From: Bacteroidota bacterium | Lineage (GTDB): Bacteria > Bacteroidota > Bacteroidia > Bacteroidales > JACABE01 | Assembly (NCBI GenBank): GCA_026391675.1 | Contig: JAPLDQ010000007.1 | Location: 1 to 48,373, forward strand | Direction: 5' to 3' | DNA: 48,373 nt | Shown here: piece after piece, positions 1 through 10,000 of the stretch | How positions within the stretch are numbered: the first letter of the stretch is position 1 | Layout of the letters: each line of letters begins with the position of its first letter | Made by a program: the position numbers and the translations under genes | The notes under the pieces: model-generated | Told to the model about the DNA's origin: nothing | Seen by the model: the letters and a program-made list of their open reading frames with translations, nothing else | The model's database searches: none

Positions 1-80
1 ATTTGAGTTATGGTAAAATAATCTAAAACTTCTTTTGGTAATATAATACGGGCAAGATCAATTCCTTCATTTATTTGCAT
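1..80 (-). mobile_element. 5' end of an IS transposase gene (ISAon1-like), cut by the window edge
   Basis: An ATG at 80 on the reverse strand opens a reading frame of 26 codons that runs off the left edge. It begins MQINEGIDLARIILPKEV and continues LDYFTI. This resembles the N-terminus of Bacteroidota ISAon1/ISL3-type transposases, which usually start with a short acidic helix followed by a LLPxxxLDYF-like stretch. Only 26 residues are visible, so the family is a guess from a short motif. The IS end should lie between 80 and about 190; I see a 10-bp palindrome (atcctaggat) at 137–146 but cannot define the terminal repeat. Confidence 0.45.
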
Positions 81-195
81 AGCGTTTTTTTATGCAAAGT
101 AAAAAAATATTTCTTTCTCCTCAACTTTTCGTCTTGATCCTAGGATTGAGAAAATAAATAAGCAACGCCTTGTAGTTTTAAAAGACGTCACAAAA

Positions 196-2277
196 TTGTA
201 TAATCAGATTATTCTGAAATCAGGCGCTGAACTGAAGTCTGAAATCAAGGAAAGGAATAAACTTTATGCATTACGTGAAACCAGGAGAGATTTTGATGCA
301 ATTAAGGTATTGGCAACTGAACGAATGATAGGGGGGGCAGATGAAAGCAAAGATGTGGCACCTAATGAAAATGCAAAGAAACATGGTATTCCGGTAGCCA
401 GATTATATGAAATTGGAGCAGAGTTAGAACCCAAAGGATTTGGTACTGGTTTCCTTGTCGCGCCAAATGTATTAATAACAAATAACCATGTTTTTCAAAC
501 ACTGGCAGATGCTTTTAATTGCGCTGCAAATTTTTTATATGAACGAAAAGAAGGCAGCAGTATAATCCAAGAAGGTATAAGTTACCGACTACGACCAGAT
601 ATCTTTTTTTACACGTATGTGGATCTTGATTTTTCTCTTGTTTATGTTGAAGAAATTCCAATATATGGTAATCGTTATTTAAAAACACTGGATATGTTAA
701 GTTTAATAGAAACAAAAGGAAAAATTAAGCTTAACAGTCCCATCAATATTATTCAGTACCCAAAAGGGAGTGTGAAGAAGTATACTACGGAAGATAATTT
801 AGTAACCAACATTGATGATGCATCTGGTATTATCTATTATACAACCGACACAGCAGTTGGGTCATCCGGTTCTCCTTGTTTTAATAAATATTGGGAAGTC
901 GCGGCACTTCACTATACTGGTATTCCAAAAACGAATAGTAGCGGAAAATGGCTGGCAAAGAACGGAGAGGTATGGAATCCAAAAACAATGGGAGAGGAAG
1001 ATGTCGATTGGATTGCAAATGCCGGTAAAAGTATAAGTAAAATTGTTGAACATTTGAGAAAAGGAGGTTTTAAGATAAATGAAAAAAAATACGTTGAAAA
1101 AATTCTGAAGAATTCATTTGACCCTCTTAAAAATGTCACAGAAATTAATCAAAATCCAATTCATGGACTAAATAATAACAGCAATATGAACACAATAAAC
1201 ATGAATTTTAATGCGAACACTAATGTTTACATTAATAACAATAATTTATCAAATGATCAGAATAAGCTAGTTGATGATATTCAAATTAAAAATGATGATG
1301 CCTTACTGGAGAAAAAAGAACGTTTTGATGAAGATTATGACAACCGTGAAGGATATAATGAAGAATTTCTGAATGGCTTTAAAGTTCCTTTACCCACTGT
1401 ATCAAAAGAAAGAGAACATGAATTATATAAAAATATAGAGTCATCGGTTCCTTATATTGTTCCTTACCATCATTTCTCATTGGTGATGAATAAAACAAGG
1501 AGAATGTTAATGTGGGCAGCTTCTAATGTTAACTATGACCCAAAATTCCGTGACAACCGTGAAAGAGCTGATTTTGGCAACGGAGCATGGAGGCTTGATA
1601 AACGAATACCCGCTATTTATCAAATACAGGCTGCCGAATTTTATGATCCTGCCACTCTGGTGGATAAAGGACATATTGTAAGAAGGGATGATAATTGTTG
1701 GGCAGAATTGAAGAATAATGAAACTAATAGCTTGGGTATTGAATATGCAAATGCAGATACTTTTCACTGGACAAACTGCACACCTCAACATGAGGCTTTC
1801 AACAGGGATACGGCACAATATGCAGGAATAGGATTATGGGGAGTGCTTGAAAATGCCATTAAAGAACAATTAGAATTGCCCGATAATGACTCTGAAAATA
1901 GTAATAAAGATTATTGCCAAAAGGCGTGTGTGTTAGCTGGTCCTATATTAAATGAAAATGATCCTGAATATTGCGATATTCAATATCCATTAAGATTCTG
2001 GAAAGTTTTTGCAATTAAAAGTAAATCTGCAGGCAACCTGGTATTTGGATTTATCCTGAGCCAGGAAGATAAAATTGAAAAAACTGGACTTGAAAAAGAA
2101 GGAATACCAAGGTTTGATAGAAAGGTAAAAGCATTACAGGTTAGTTTAAAGACTATAGAAGATGAATCAGGAGTTATTTTTGATCAGTCATTGCATGATG
2201 TAGATGTTTTTTTAAACATTGCTAATGTTGAATTGAAGAACAATCTTGAGAATATGAAACGAATAAATAAAATATAA
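196..2277 (+). CDS. Trypsin-like serine protease fused to DNA/RNA non-specific endonuclease
   Basis: The 693-aa product has two catalytic domains. Residues about 70–290 are a chymotrypsin/V8-fold protease: oxyanion-side GTGFLV at 83–88, catalytic His98 in NNHVF, Asp145 in LDFSL, and Ser224 in GSSGSP. A linker follows (about 310–400) with an Asn-rich stretch at 325–350. Residues about 410–690 are a beta-beta-alpha-Me NUC endonuclease: DKGH at 490–493 (the DRGH motif, His493 general base), Asn527 in HWTNCTPQ for metal binding, and Glu552 in WGVLE. No signal peptide is visible, so it is probably cytoplasmic. Fusions of trypsin-like and toxic effector domains are known in bacterial conflict systems; self-cleavage releasing the nuclease is an inference. 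The start is a TTG with an in-frame stop at 172–174; the next in-frame ATG is at 325. The N-terminus may have been clipped by the neighbouring IS. Confidence 0.85.
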   Translation: MYNQIILKSGAELKSEIKERNKLYALRETRRDFDAIKVLATERMIGGADESKDVAPNENAKKHGIPVARLYEIGAELEPKGFGTGFLVAPNVLITNNHVFQTLADAFNCAANFLYERKEGSSIIQEGISYRLRPDIFFYTYVDLDFSLVYVEEIPIYGNRYLKTLDMLSLIETKGKIKLNSPINIIQYPKGSVKKYTTEDNLVTNIDDASGIIYYTTDTAVGSSGSPCFNKYWEVAALHYTGIPKTNSSGKWLAKNGEVWNPKTMGEEDVDWIANAGKSISKIVEHLRKGGFKINEKKYVEKILKNSFDPLKNVTEINQNPIHGLNNNSNMNTINMNFNANTNVYINNNNLSNDQNKLVDDIQIKNDDALLEKKERFDEDYDNREGYNEEFLNGFKVPLPTVSKEREHELYKNIESSVPYIVPYHHFSLVMNKTRRMLMWAASNVNYDPKFRDNRERADFGNGAWRLDKRIPAIYQIQAAEFYDPATLVDKGHIVRRDDNCWAELKNNETNSLGIEYANADTFHWTNCTPQHEAFNRDTAQYAGIGLWGVLENAIKEQLELPDNDSENSNKDYCQKACVLAGPILNENDPEYCDIQYPLRFWKVFAIKSKSAGNLVFGFILSQEDKIEKTGLEKEGIPRFDRKVKALQVSLKTIEDESGVIFDQSLHDVDVFLNIANVELKNNLENMKRINKI

Positions 2278-2450
2278 TATGCATGAATATTTTAAGGTTG
2301 ATTAAAAATTAAATTATTATAATGGATTTAACCACATGACTGGAGAATTTTATAAAAAAGAGAATTATAATGTTTCTCTTTCAATTACATTCTTCATCAA
2401 GATTCATAAAAAGAAATATACTTAAATTATTAACTTTAAAACCTCTTAAT

Positions 2451-3224
2451 ATGGCAAACGATGGAATTATTAAATCAAAAGAAGGGATTACACTTCCTGT
2501 ATTATCATTAGGAATATGGATTCTTACAGGAATAATATATAAATTACTTGCTATACCATTTAAAAGCATTAATTACTATAACGCTGTATTTATTACTTCT
2601 TTGTTATTTTCTGTTATATGTGGATTTACTTTTCTTAATGATCTTTTAAAAAAGAATTCTCAACCCTCTCGGCTATTTTTAATATTATTGAATATAATCT
2701 TACTTTTTGCTTCAGCCAATGGTTATCAGCAGGGATATTCATTTATTGCTTCTAATCCAGACCAAAAAGAAACAAAAGCAGGCTTTTTTACTTCAATTTT
2801 GGATCCACGCCCTTGGATTCCTGATAAGTTACTCCAAAATAAAAATAATGAATTGATAACTGAAAATGAAAATAGAAAAGATACAATAAATAAAATTTCA
2901 ATAGAAAATAAGAGCTATAAAATTAAAATAACAGCCCGTGAGAATCAAATTAGAAATATTAGTCTAAATGGAAGTGCTCAAATAAGAGTAATTAATAATC
3001 TGACAAATGAAAATATAAATTTAAAGAATGCTAATGCTCAGTTACATAGAAAGATAAATGATCATAATAATTTGATAAGACAATTTGTAAGATATTCAGA
3101 AGAAAGAAACGTTAAACCAGAAGTTAATAAATTTTTGAATAGCACTAAAAAATCAAAGATATTAGAAAGGTTAACAAGTAGTTTATTATACTCACCGATT
3201 GATACAACAATTAATATCCAATAG
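2451..3224 (+). CDS. Membrane protein with three TM helices and a long coiled coil; partner of the protease-nuclease
   Basis: I do not recognise a named family. From the ATG at 2451 the product is 257 aa: a short polar N-terminus (MANDGIIKSKEG), three hydrophobic segments at about residues 13–35, 42–60 and 72–90, then ASANGYQQGYS, a short PRPWIPD motif, and about 100 residues rich in Asn, Lys, Glu and Ile with heptad-like spacing typical of a coiled coil. An alternative ATG at 2370 would add 27 basic/hydrophobic residues; I prefer 2451 because the extension is unlike a normal leader. It lies 173 bp (or 92 bp from the upstream ATG) after the protease-nuclease gene on the same strand, suggesting one unit. 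A membrane-anchored sensor or scaffold role is inference only. Confidence 0.6.
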   Translation: MANDGIIKSKEGITLPVLSLGIWILTGIIYKLLAIPFKSINYYNAVFITSLLFSVICGFTFLNDLLKKNSQPSRLFLILLNIILLFASANGYQQGYSFIASNPDQKETKAGFFTSILDPRPWIPDKLLQNKNNELITENENRKDTINKISIENKSYKIKITARENQIRNISLNGSAQIRVINNLTNENINLKNANAQLHRKINDHNNLIRQFVRYSEERNVKPEVNKFLNSTKKSKILERLTSSLLYSPIDTTINIQ

Positions 3225-3311
3225 ATAAAAAACAATAATTAACTGAATGTCTTTAAATAAATTTCAACATTTTTGTTCATAAGTCATTAAAATTGATTCA
3301 TTTCAAAAAAA

Positions 3312-5957
3312 TCAGTTGGCAGAAAAAGAATCAATGATTGTTGCTGCTGTCCATTGCGTATTTACCCTGTGGATTTCAACGATACCCATATCGAGATTAT
3401 TTACCTGAGCTGTGATGATAATCTTCAGGTCATTATTATCTGCTCCCATATCCCATGTTTTGGTATTTCCGGTATTTGGCAGTGAACCAGAGGTTCTTAC
3501 GCCATTAAGATAAGCAATCCAATAAACGCCCAAACTACTCGTACATCGCAATTGTATCCTTCCGGTCACGCTGACAGTTTCCAAAACACTGTTATAAAAA
3601 GTATGCAAAGTTGTATTTACAGCTGTTGAAAATTGTAGATTTTGCGTATTCACTTCCTGGTGTTTACCATCAACCATGTCAGCATTCAGATTGGTAACTG
3701 CTGTTGTAGAAGTTACGTTTAAAGGTGCAGTCCCGGTGGCAACAGTGGAAATGAACTGATTGTTCGTTCTGATGGCACCTCCTGCTACATCAAGCATCTG
3801 CGCCGGACTGGAGGTTCCAATACCTACATTGCCTGTATTGTTATCTATTGTAATCCTTTCGCTGTATCCTTCCTGATGGATGGCAAAGGCGCCATCATAA
3901 CGCGCTTCGAGGTACCAATCCACTCCGGCGGTTTGATCCTTAATTCCAACATATGTGTTTGAAGATGCTCCGTAATTATCGCCGACAAATCTGGCGACTA
4001 TATCGTTGGTTTTTACAACATGTAAGCCTGCGGTGGGGCTGGGTATACCAATCCCGACACTGTTATTGTTATAATCAAACACGAAACTGCCGGAACCGCT
4101 TAGTGTACCGTTGTTGTTATATATTATGTTTCTGTTGGTTCCGATAGTAGTAATATAATTAGGCGTCCAGTTTTCCCATTTGGAAGTAGCTGTATTGTAT
4201 TTTAACAATTGATTGTTAGCTGCCGAAGTAATTAAAAATGGATTGGAAGTAATTTCACTCCATGCCGGTACATATGTCATTGGACGGTACAAGCCGGCAT
4301 GATTACCCCAGCTGTATGCTGAAGTCCAGTTATTAATGTTAGTTAAAGTAATTGTATTTGCTATGTGTGCAGTTGTCATAGCATCTGAAATTCCATAACC
4401 GGAAACTGTGGTTGGTTTGTTGGTTAAGTTGTTGAAATGTAACTGTGAAGTACCGCTGTTTTGCATATTTGTTTTGGTGTAATAATTAATGCTTGCCGAA
4501 GTCCATGCCGGATCGGTTTCGGTGTAAGTGGTAAGAAAGCTAGGCGTCCAGTTTTCCCATTTTGAAGTAGTTGAGTTGTATTTTAACAATTGATTATTAG
4601 CTTCCGAAGTGATTAAAAATGGATTGGAAGTTATTTCACTCCATGCCGGTACATATGTCATTGGACGGTATAAACCATTATGATTACCCCAACTGTATGC
4701 GGTGTTCCAATTTGTAATTAAAGCAGAAGTTATGCCATTTGCAGGATGGGCTCCAAAAACAGGGTCAGTTTCGGTGTAAGTGCTAAGAAAGTTAGGTGTC
4801 CAGTTTTCCCATTTGGCTGAAGTTGAATTGTATTTCAGCAATTGATTGTTAACAGCTGAAGTAATTAAAAATGGATTTGAAGTAATTTCACTCCATGCCG
4901 GTACATATGTCATTGGACGGTATAAACCATTGTGGTTACCCCAACTGTATGCAGTGTTCCAGTTTACAATTAAAGCAGAAGTTATGCCATTTGCAGGATG
5001 GACTCCAAAAACAGGGTCAGTTTCATTGTAAGCAGTAAGAAAATTAGGTGTCCAGTTTTCCCATTTGGCTGAAGTTGAATTGTATTTCAGCAATTGATTG
5101 TTAACAGCTGAAGTGATTAAAAATGGATTGGAAGTTATTTCACTCCATGCCGGTACATATGTCATTGGACGATACAAGCCGCTGTGGTTACCCCAACTGT
5201 ATGCGGTGTTCCAGTTTACAATTAAAGCAGAAGTTATGCCATTTGCAGGATGGGCTCCAAAAACAGGGTCTGTTTCGTTGTAAGTGGTAAGAAAATTAGG
5301 TGTCCAGTTTTCCCATTTTGAAGTAGTTGAGTTGTATTTTAACAATTGATTGTTAGCTGCCGAAGTAATTAAAAATGGATTGGAAGTTATTTCGCTCCAT
5401 GCCGGTACATATGTCATTGGACGGTATAAACCGTTGTGGTTACCCCAGCTGTATGCGGTATTCCAATTTACAATTAAAGCAGAAGTAATGCCATTTGCAG
5501 GATGGGCTCCAAAAACCGGATCTGTTTCGATAATTCCTCCGCTGATATTTTCTGCTGTTTTAGCATATAATGCATAAGGTACACTCAATAATTGACTTGT
5601 ACCTGTAATTGTATAATTTGTCCCCCCTGTAGGGTCAGTTTCGGTTTTAATAAAATACGGTGCATTTGCCCAGTTGATTGTTGCAAAACTTCCTGTTAAA
5701 GGTATTCCTGAGCCAATTTCAATAGTCAGCAATCCGTTAGCATTGGTTTGAGGATTAGGATTATATATTTCTTTATATACTTCTGTCCCTGTTACCGAAC
5801 CTTGTATAATACTTACCCGCATTCCTACTGCATGAGATGTAACAAGATTGTTAGCAGAGTTGCGGATTACTGCCTGATAGCTCATCTTTTGCGGTGACTG
5901 AGCAAACACGACTAGCGTTGCTAATAAGGCCACTAAAATGATGAATATTTTTTTCAT
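3312..5957 (-). CDS. Secreted repeat protein with 84-aa tandem repeats (tail-fibre-like)
   Basis: 881 aa with a clear signal peptide (MKKIFIILVALLATLVVFAQ, cut after about residue 20). Residues 21–140 form the common Bacteroidota secreted head domain (QKMSYQAVIRN, then an IEIGSG stretch and SVPYALYAKTA). Four repeats of exactly 84 residues start with ETDP at 144, 228, 312 and 396; each contains AYSWGNH, GLYRPMTYVPAWSEI and LLKYNS. A fifth, rearranged copy covers about 480–600. The tail (600–881) has two VGIG(x)SP motifs and NADMVDGKH, both seen in tail-fibre and adhesin-like proteins. It lacks an obvious T9SS sorting domain. It is probably an exported structural or adhesive protein; no enzymatic motif is seen. 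It sits 4 bp from the upstream gene, so the two are likely co-transcribed. Confidence 0.8.
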   Translation of the reverse strand: MKKIFIILVALLATLVVFAQSPQKMSYQAVIRNSANNLVTSHAVGMRVSIIQGSVTGTEVYKEIYNPNPQTNANGLLTIEIGSGIPLTGSFATINWANAPYFIKTETDPTGGTNYTITGTSQLLSVPYALYAKTAENISGGIIETDPVFGAHPANGITSALIVNWNTAYSWGNHNGLYRPMTYVPAWSEITSNPFLITSAANNQLLKYNSTTSKWENWTPNFLTTYNETDPVFGAHPANGITSALIVNWNTAYSWGNHSGLYRPMTYVPAWSEITSNPFLITSAVNNQLLKYNSTSAKWENWTPNFLTAYNETDPVFGVHPANGITSALIVNWNTAYSWGNHNGLYRPMTYVPAWSEITSNPFLITSAVNNQLLKYNSTSAKWENWTPNFLSTYTETDPVFGAHPANGITSALITNWNTAYSWGNHNGLYRPMTYVPAWSEITSNPFLITSEANNQLLKYNSTTSKWENWTPSFLTTYTETDPAWTSASINYYTKTNMQNSGTSQLHFNNLTNKPTTVSGYGISDAMTTAHIANTITLTNINNWTSAYSWGNHAGLYRPMTYVPAWSEITSNPFLITSAANNQLLKYNTATSKWENWTPNYITTIGTNRNIIYNNNGTLSGSGSFVFDYNNNSVGIGIPSPTAGLHVVKTNDIVARFVGDNYGASSNTYVGIKDQTAGVDWYLEARYDGAFAIHQEGYSERITIDNNTGNVGIGTSSPAQMLDVAGGAIRTNNQFISTVATGTAPLNVTSTTAVTNLNADMVDGKHQEVNTQNLQFSTAVNTTLHTFYNSVLETVSVTGRIQLRCTSSLGVYWIAYLNGVRTSGSLPNTGNTKTWDMGADNNDLKIIITAQVNNLDMGIVEIHRVNTQWTAATIIDSFSAN
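4521..5528 (-). repeat. Four in-frame 252-bp tandem repeats
   Basis: The DNA repeats with a period of exactly 252 bp, which encodes the 84-aa units of the secreted repeat protein. Adjacent copies differ at only a few positions, for example the stretch reading ttaacagctgaagt is near-identical at 4851 and 5103. A further diverged copy with an insertion lies at 4158–4520. Such near-identity points to recent duplication or gene-conversion homogenisation and would allow copy-number change by recombination. Confidence 0.92.
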
Positions 5958-5961
5958 GTTT

Positions 5962-6450
5962 TTAATTTTTAATGATTTTAAATAATTTCACTTCTTTATT
6001 GTTGTCAGATACTTTTAAAAAATAAGTGGAAGGAGTATATTTTTTCATAAAAATGAGCGTTTCTTTGCCTGCTATGTTTTCCCATTCTAAAAGTTTTCCA
6101 TTGATATCAAACAGGGAAAAGCTGAAAGCTGAGAACTCATGGTTTTCAATATTCAGTTTAATATAGTCATCCACAGGATTAGGAAATACAGAACAGCTAA
6201 GGCGAATGTCTTTATATGCTTCAGTTACATTTACAACTGAAATTTCAAAAGCTTGCTGAACGCCTTGAGCTTCAGAACCGGACAAACCGGTGTTGGTAGA
6301 ATAAACAAACTGTCCAATAGTATAGCTCACAGAACCTCCACTTCCTGAAGCATTACCGCCAGTGGCAGGTATGACTTCCTGTGCGTGAAGCATTCTAAAT
6401 ACAAAAACTAACAGGATTGTAGCAAATAATTTATATTTTTTGTGTCGCAT
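5962..6450 (-). CDS. Small T9SS type A sorting-domain protein
   Basis: 162 aa. A signal peptide ends near LHAQ (residue 24). Residues 25–70 are a Gly/Ser-rich segment (TGGNASGSGGSVSYTIGQ) found at the start of many short Bacteroidota T9SS proteins. Residues about 88–162 are a type A sorting domain: VFPNPVDD, then LFDINGKLL and a final TYFLKV–FKIIKN strand. No other functional domain is present, so its role is unknown; it is exported and probably anchored by the T9SS. It lies 4 bp upstream of the repeat protein and has a canonical Shine-Dalgarno site. Confidence 0.8.
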   Translation of the reverse strand: MRHKKYKLFATILLVFVFRMLHAQEVIPATGGNASGSGGSVSYTIGQFVYSTNTGLSGSEAQGVQQAFEISVVNVTEAYKDIRLSCSVFPNPVDDYIKLNIENHEFSAFSFSLFDINGKLLEWENIAGKETLIFMKKYTPSTYFLKVSDNNKEVKLFKIIKN

Positions 6451-7024
6451 TTTAGACCTCCTTTTTTATAATTAATTATTACAATTTTTATTTATTGGTG
6501 ATACGCTGTTTGATGGTATCATTTTTTGTTTATTTCAATGAACGTTAACAAATTTTTTGTGTGAAATACCTATTCAGATCTCACAAATTTTAATGCTGTT
6601 ATTTCAATAACAAAATTAATAATAATAAACCCAAAAAGCTGAAAATAAATAAGAAGCATCATTTAAAAATATATATGTTCTGTCAATTAAAATGATGATT
6701 TTATTGAATTGCATTGAGGAAGATACTCGTCTTTTTTATTAGGGAGTTTTCAAGACAAACATAATTATTTTAACCCGGGACAAAACATCAGGGAATCCTT
6801 ATGGGTAAATAAAAAAGGAATAGAATGGACTGTTGTTACAGGCTCTTTTGCTTAATCTGAATTTAAAAAAAATCAACCATTTAAAACAGCCATACTTATA
6901 TATATTATTTATTCATTATCAGTTGATAAATTGGGCTATTTCAAAAAGTAATGGAATAAAAGAATTGAGCAAATAATTCTTATCTTAAATATTAATCTCA
7001 TATGCTTTAAGAAATACAAAATAA
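6451..7024. other. Intergenic region without a recognisable gene
   Basis: About 570 AT-rich bases between two reverse-strand surface-protein genes. It probably holds the promoter for the 6450 gene. The only coding-like stretch is a short forward frame at 6721–6855 that has no start codon; I see no RNA gene or repeat. Confidence 0.5.
6456..6461 (-). promoter_or_regulatory. Canonical Shine-Dalgarno site
   Basis: Reverse-strand GGAGGT lies six to seven bases before the ATG at 6450. Strong Shine-Dalgarno sites are uncommon in Bacteroidota, and most genes in this window lack one, so this site firmly supports the chosen start. Confidence 0.7.
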
Positions 7025-7070
7025 AAATTCTTACTCTTGTTTCAATGTGTCGAAACAGGAGTAAGAATTT
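7025..7070 (-). terminator. Rho-independent terminator of the giant T9SS protein gene
   Basis: A 19-bp stem (7025–7043 with 7052–7070, a single G·T pair) and an 8-base loop lie about 20 bp after the stop codon at 7092. On the reverse strand the stem is followed by TTTTATTTT. Confidence 0.8.
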
Positions 7071-7091
7071 AACTAAAAAATGGTCTTGTAA

Positions 7092-10000
7092 TTATTCTTT
7101 AACGAGTTTACCGGATTGAATTAATCCGAAACTATCGTCAGTTAGCGTAACAAAATAAATTCCACTCTTCAATTTGTGGATATCCAATTCGATTCCGCCT
7201 GCTACAAAATTAAAATTATAATCTGTAACAAGCTTTCCAACTGCATCATACAATTTGATTTTTCCGTTTACCATATCAGTCTTTGCTACCTCTATGAAGA
7301 CTCTTTCACTTGCAGGGTTCGGGAAAAATAACAGATTGGTTTCATTATTACCTAATTGTTGTATTTCACCGCTCTTTGTTATATCAGGAAGTGATATTTC
7401 TTCAAAAATATAATTACGGTAAGATGAAGCATTATTTAATAATGAAATGGCAAAATTCGAATTCATTGATTTTTTGTTTTCAATGGTTTTCAAATTCTGT
7501 ATCGTATTTTCATCTATAACAGACAAACCATTTTCGATTACATCCAGATCAGTTAAACGTAAGTATTTAAAATCAGTCTGATCAGCATTTTTAGGATTAT
7601 AATTATTCATATTTATTCTGGCATTTGAATAATCTGTATGATGATAATAATAATTGTACTTAAGTATTGACTTTTCATTTTCAGTAAGCGACGACAATGC
7701 AAGCATTTGATTAAGCAGCGTGATATCAGCATTTTCCAATGAAGTGAGTATCATATTTGCATCATCAAACTGAGTGTTTGATGCATTTAATAATGTATTA
7801 TAATCACTTGTCAAACTGAATGATCCTCCAACAGAACCGGATAATACAGCGAATAGAGGTGCGTAATTATCGCAGCTGTATTTTATGTTCAGGTTGTTTT
7901 GTGGTATCGTATTGTAAATCTGATGACCGCAGGAAGCGGTAGAATAATAAGGCCGGTTGCTTACAACCTGCACCTGAGGGAATGAAACATTATTCATTCC
8001 AAAGTTATCAGCTACAGTGATATTCAAATTACTATTAATATCAATTGAGAGATTATGATTACTCCATAGTGTATTAATACCCGGATCTGCAGGAACTAAT
8101 GTCCCTATATTACCATTATAACCATTTACATTAATACCAAATGAATTATAATTATACAGATAGTTGTTTCTGATTTTTGGAAGGGTGGGTACAGCAAATG
8201 ATCTGATATCCATTGATGCATAACAATCTGTAATACAATTGCTGGTAATTTCACTCAGCGTTGACAGATCAATAGTGTATATACCTCTGGTACTACTGTA
8301 ATTTCTCATTTTTATTTCATTACACGTAATATAGTTTTTATCAGTACCTGTACCCTGGAAATAAATTCCATTGATATCAGGATTAACAATCACATTGCTG
8401 CTTATCTGGAATTTTTTTGCATTGGCTGCAATAATTCCATATCTGAAACCATTAATTTTATTCCCGACTATGCTTACATTAGATGAAAAACGTGTATATA
8501 TAGCTGAATTACTGTTGTATTTATTGAAATTGTTTGATATTTCATTATTGTTAATTTCAATAATTGTACTAACCGAATTATCGATATAAATAGAAGAAGG
8601 AGGAGCAACAGCAGCAACATTAACTTCAATTTTATTGTTTTCGATATTTGAAGGGAAAGCAGCTGTATTCAATAAAATTGAATAGGTTTGATCTGTAAAC
8701 GTATTGGAAGATAATAATCCACCTCCTTTGTATTGATAGATACCATAAGTAGTCGGATTATTGGATGCTTTGGTATTTACAAAGCCATTTTGTGATACCT
8801 GTTGCAATAATCTTGAACTGGATGTATATATCCCATAAGTACTGCTATTATTAACAAAACTATAGCAAGACGTGAATGTCGGGAAAAATTGTTCACATAC
8901 AAACTGATTTCCTGATATCGGATGATTGAAAGTATTATTATTATCAACCCTAACACCATAGTTGCAATTTGAAAAGAGGTTATTAGAAACCACACCATCG
9001 GATTGCGACTGGAAATAAAGCGCAACTTCAGCATTTTTGAAAGTTGACTCATTGATAATATTACTAAACTGTCCGTTTCCGACAAATCGTAATCCTCTCC
9101 ATGTCCCGTTAATATTACATGGTCTGAAAACTGAATTGCTTGCACGCAAATGTCCGCCATTGATAAAATCAATACCGGCACATTGTCCGAATACAACATC
9201 CATCGTAGTAATATCAAGCGTTGCTCCGGATGAAACTGTTACTATTACATTGTCAGCAATATAATATTTTCCATCCCATACAGTATTCGTGTTATAAGTA
9301 ATGTTAGCGGTAATCTTGTGGAAAGTTGTATCAATTTCTGCAAAACAGCAATTGGGCTTTTTGTTATTAATATCGATATGATAGGTTGCAATACAACTGC
9401 CTAAAGCATTAGATATGGTTATAGTATAGGTACCTGACGGTAAATTGGATACTAATAGCGGAACCCCAGGAGTAATAGTAGTCGGCATTGGAGGTACCAG
9501 TGGATTTGTAGTAATTGTAAACGGACCACCAACCGATGCAGGGTTTAGCAAAATTGAAAACCATCCATCTGAAACCGTCGGACATGAAGCATCTCCCGAA
9601 TGTAAATCCTGTAATAAGATGGTGCAGCAAAGATCATTTTTAAAACAAAATACACCGGCTGTATCGATACATCCATAGCTATTTGTTACAACAACAGATA
9701 TCTGATGGTTGCCTGTACCTGATGGAAATGCCAGATTCTGACCACTGCCAATAGGTGTAGCATAATTTCCATTGTCGTACCATTTTATTAAAGGATAAGC
9801 ATTGGCATAGGTATTATTTGGAAATAATGCATTAAGTGGCAAAGGAATGTATAAATGCAGGGTATCTATATTGCACATGGAGGCACAGCCTAATGGGAAT
9901 AAGCTCAAATCAGGTTTTGGATTAATAAAACCTGCATTTGCACTGGAAGAACATCCTGTAGCTTTGTCGGTTATAGTGAGACCGTAGAAACCGGGATCCT

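Noticed and set aside
3312-5957. Prophage or contractile-injection tail fibre gene
   Set aside because: The repeat motif recalls tail fibres, but no other phage or injection-system genes are near, and the protein has a Sec signal peptide.
6721-6855. Short forward frame ending NIRESLWVNKKGIEWTVV, then GSFA
   Set aside because: It looks coding-like, but has no start codon, is only 44 codons, and I could not match it to a family; may be a gene remnant.
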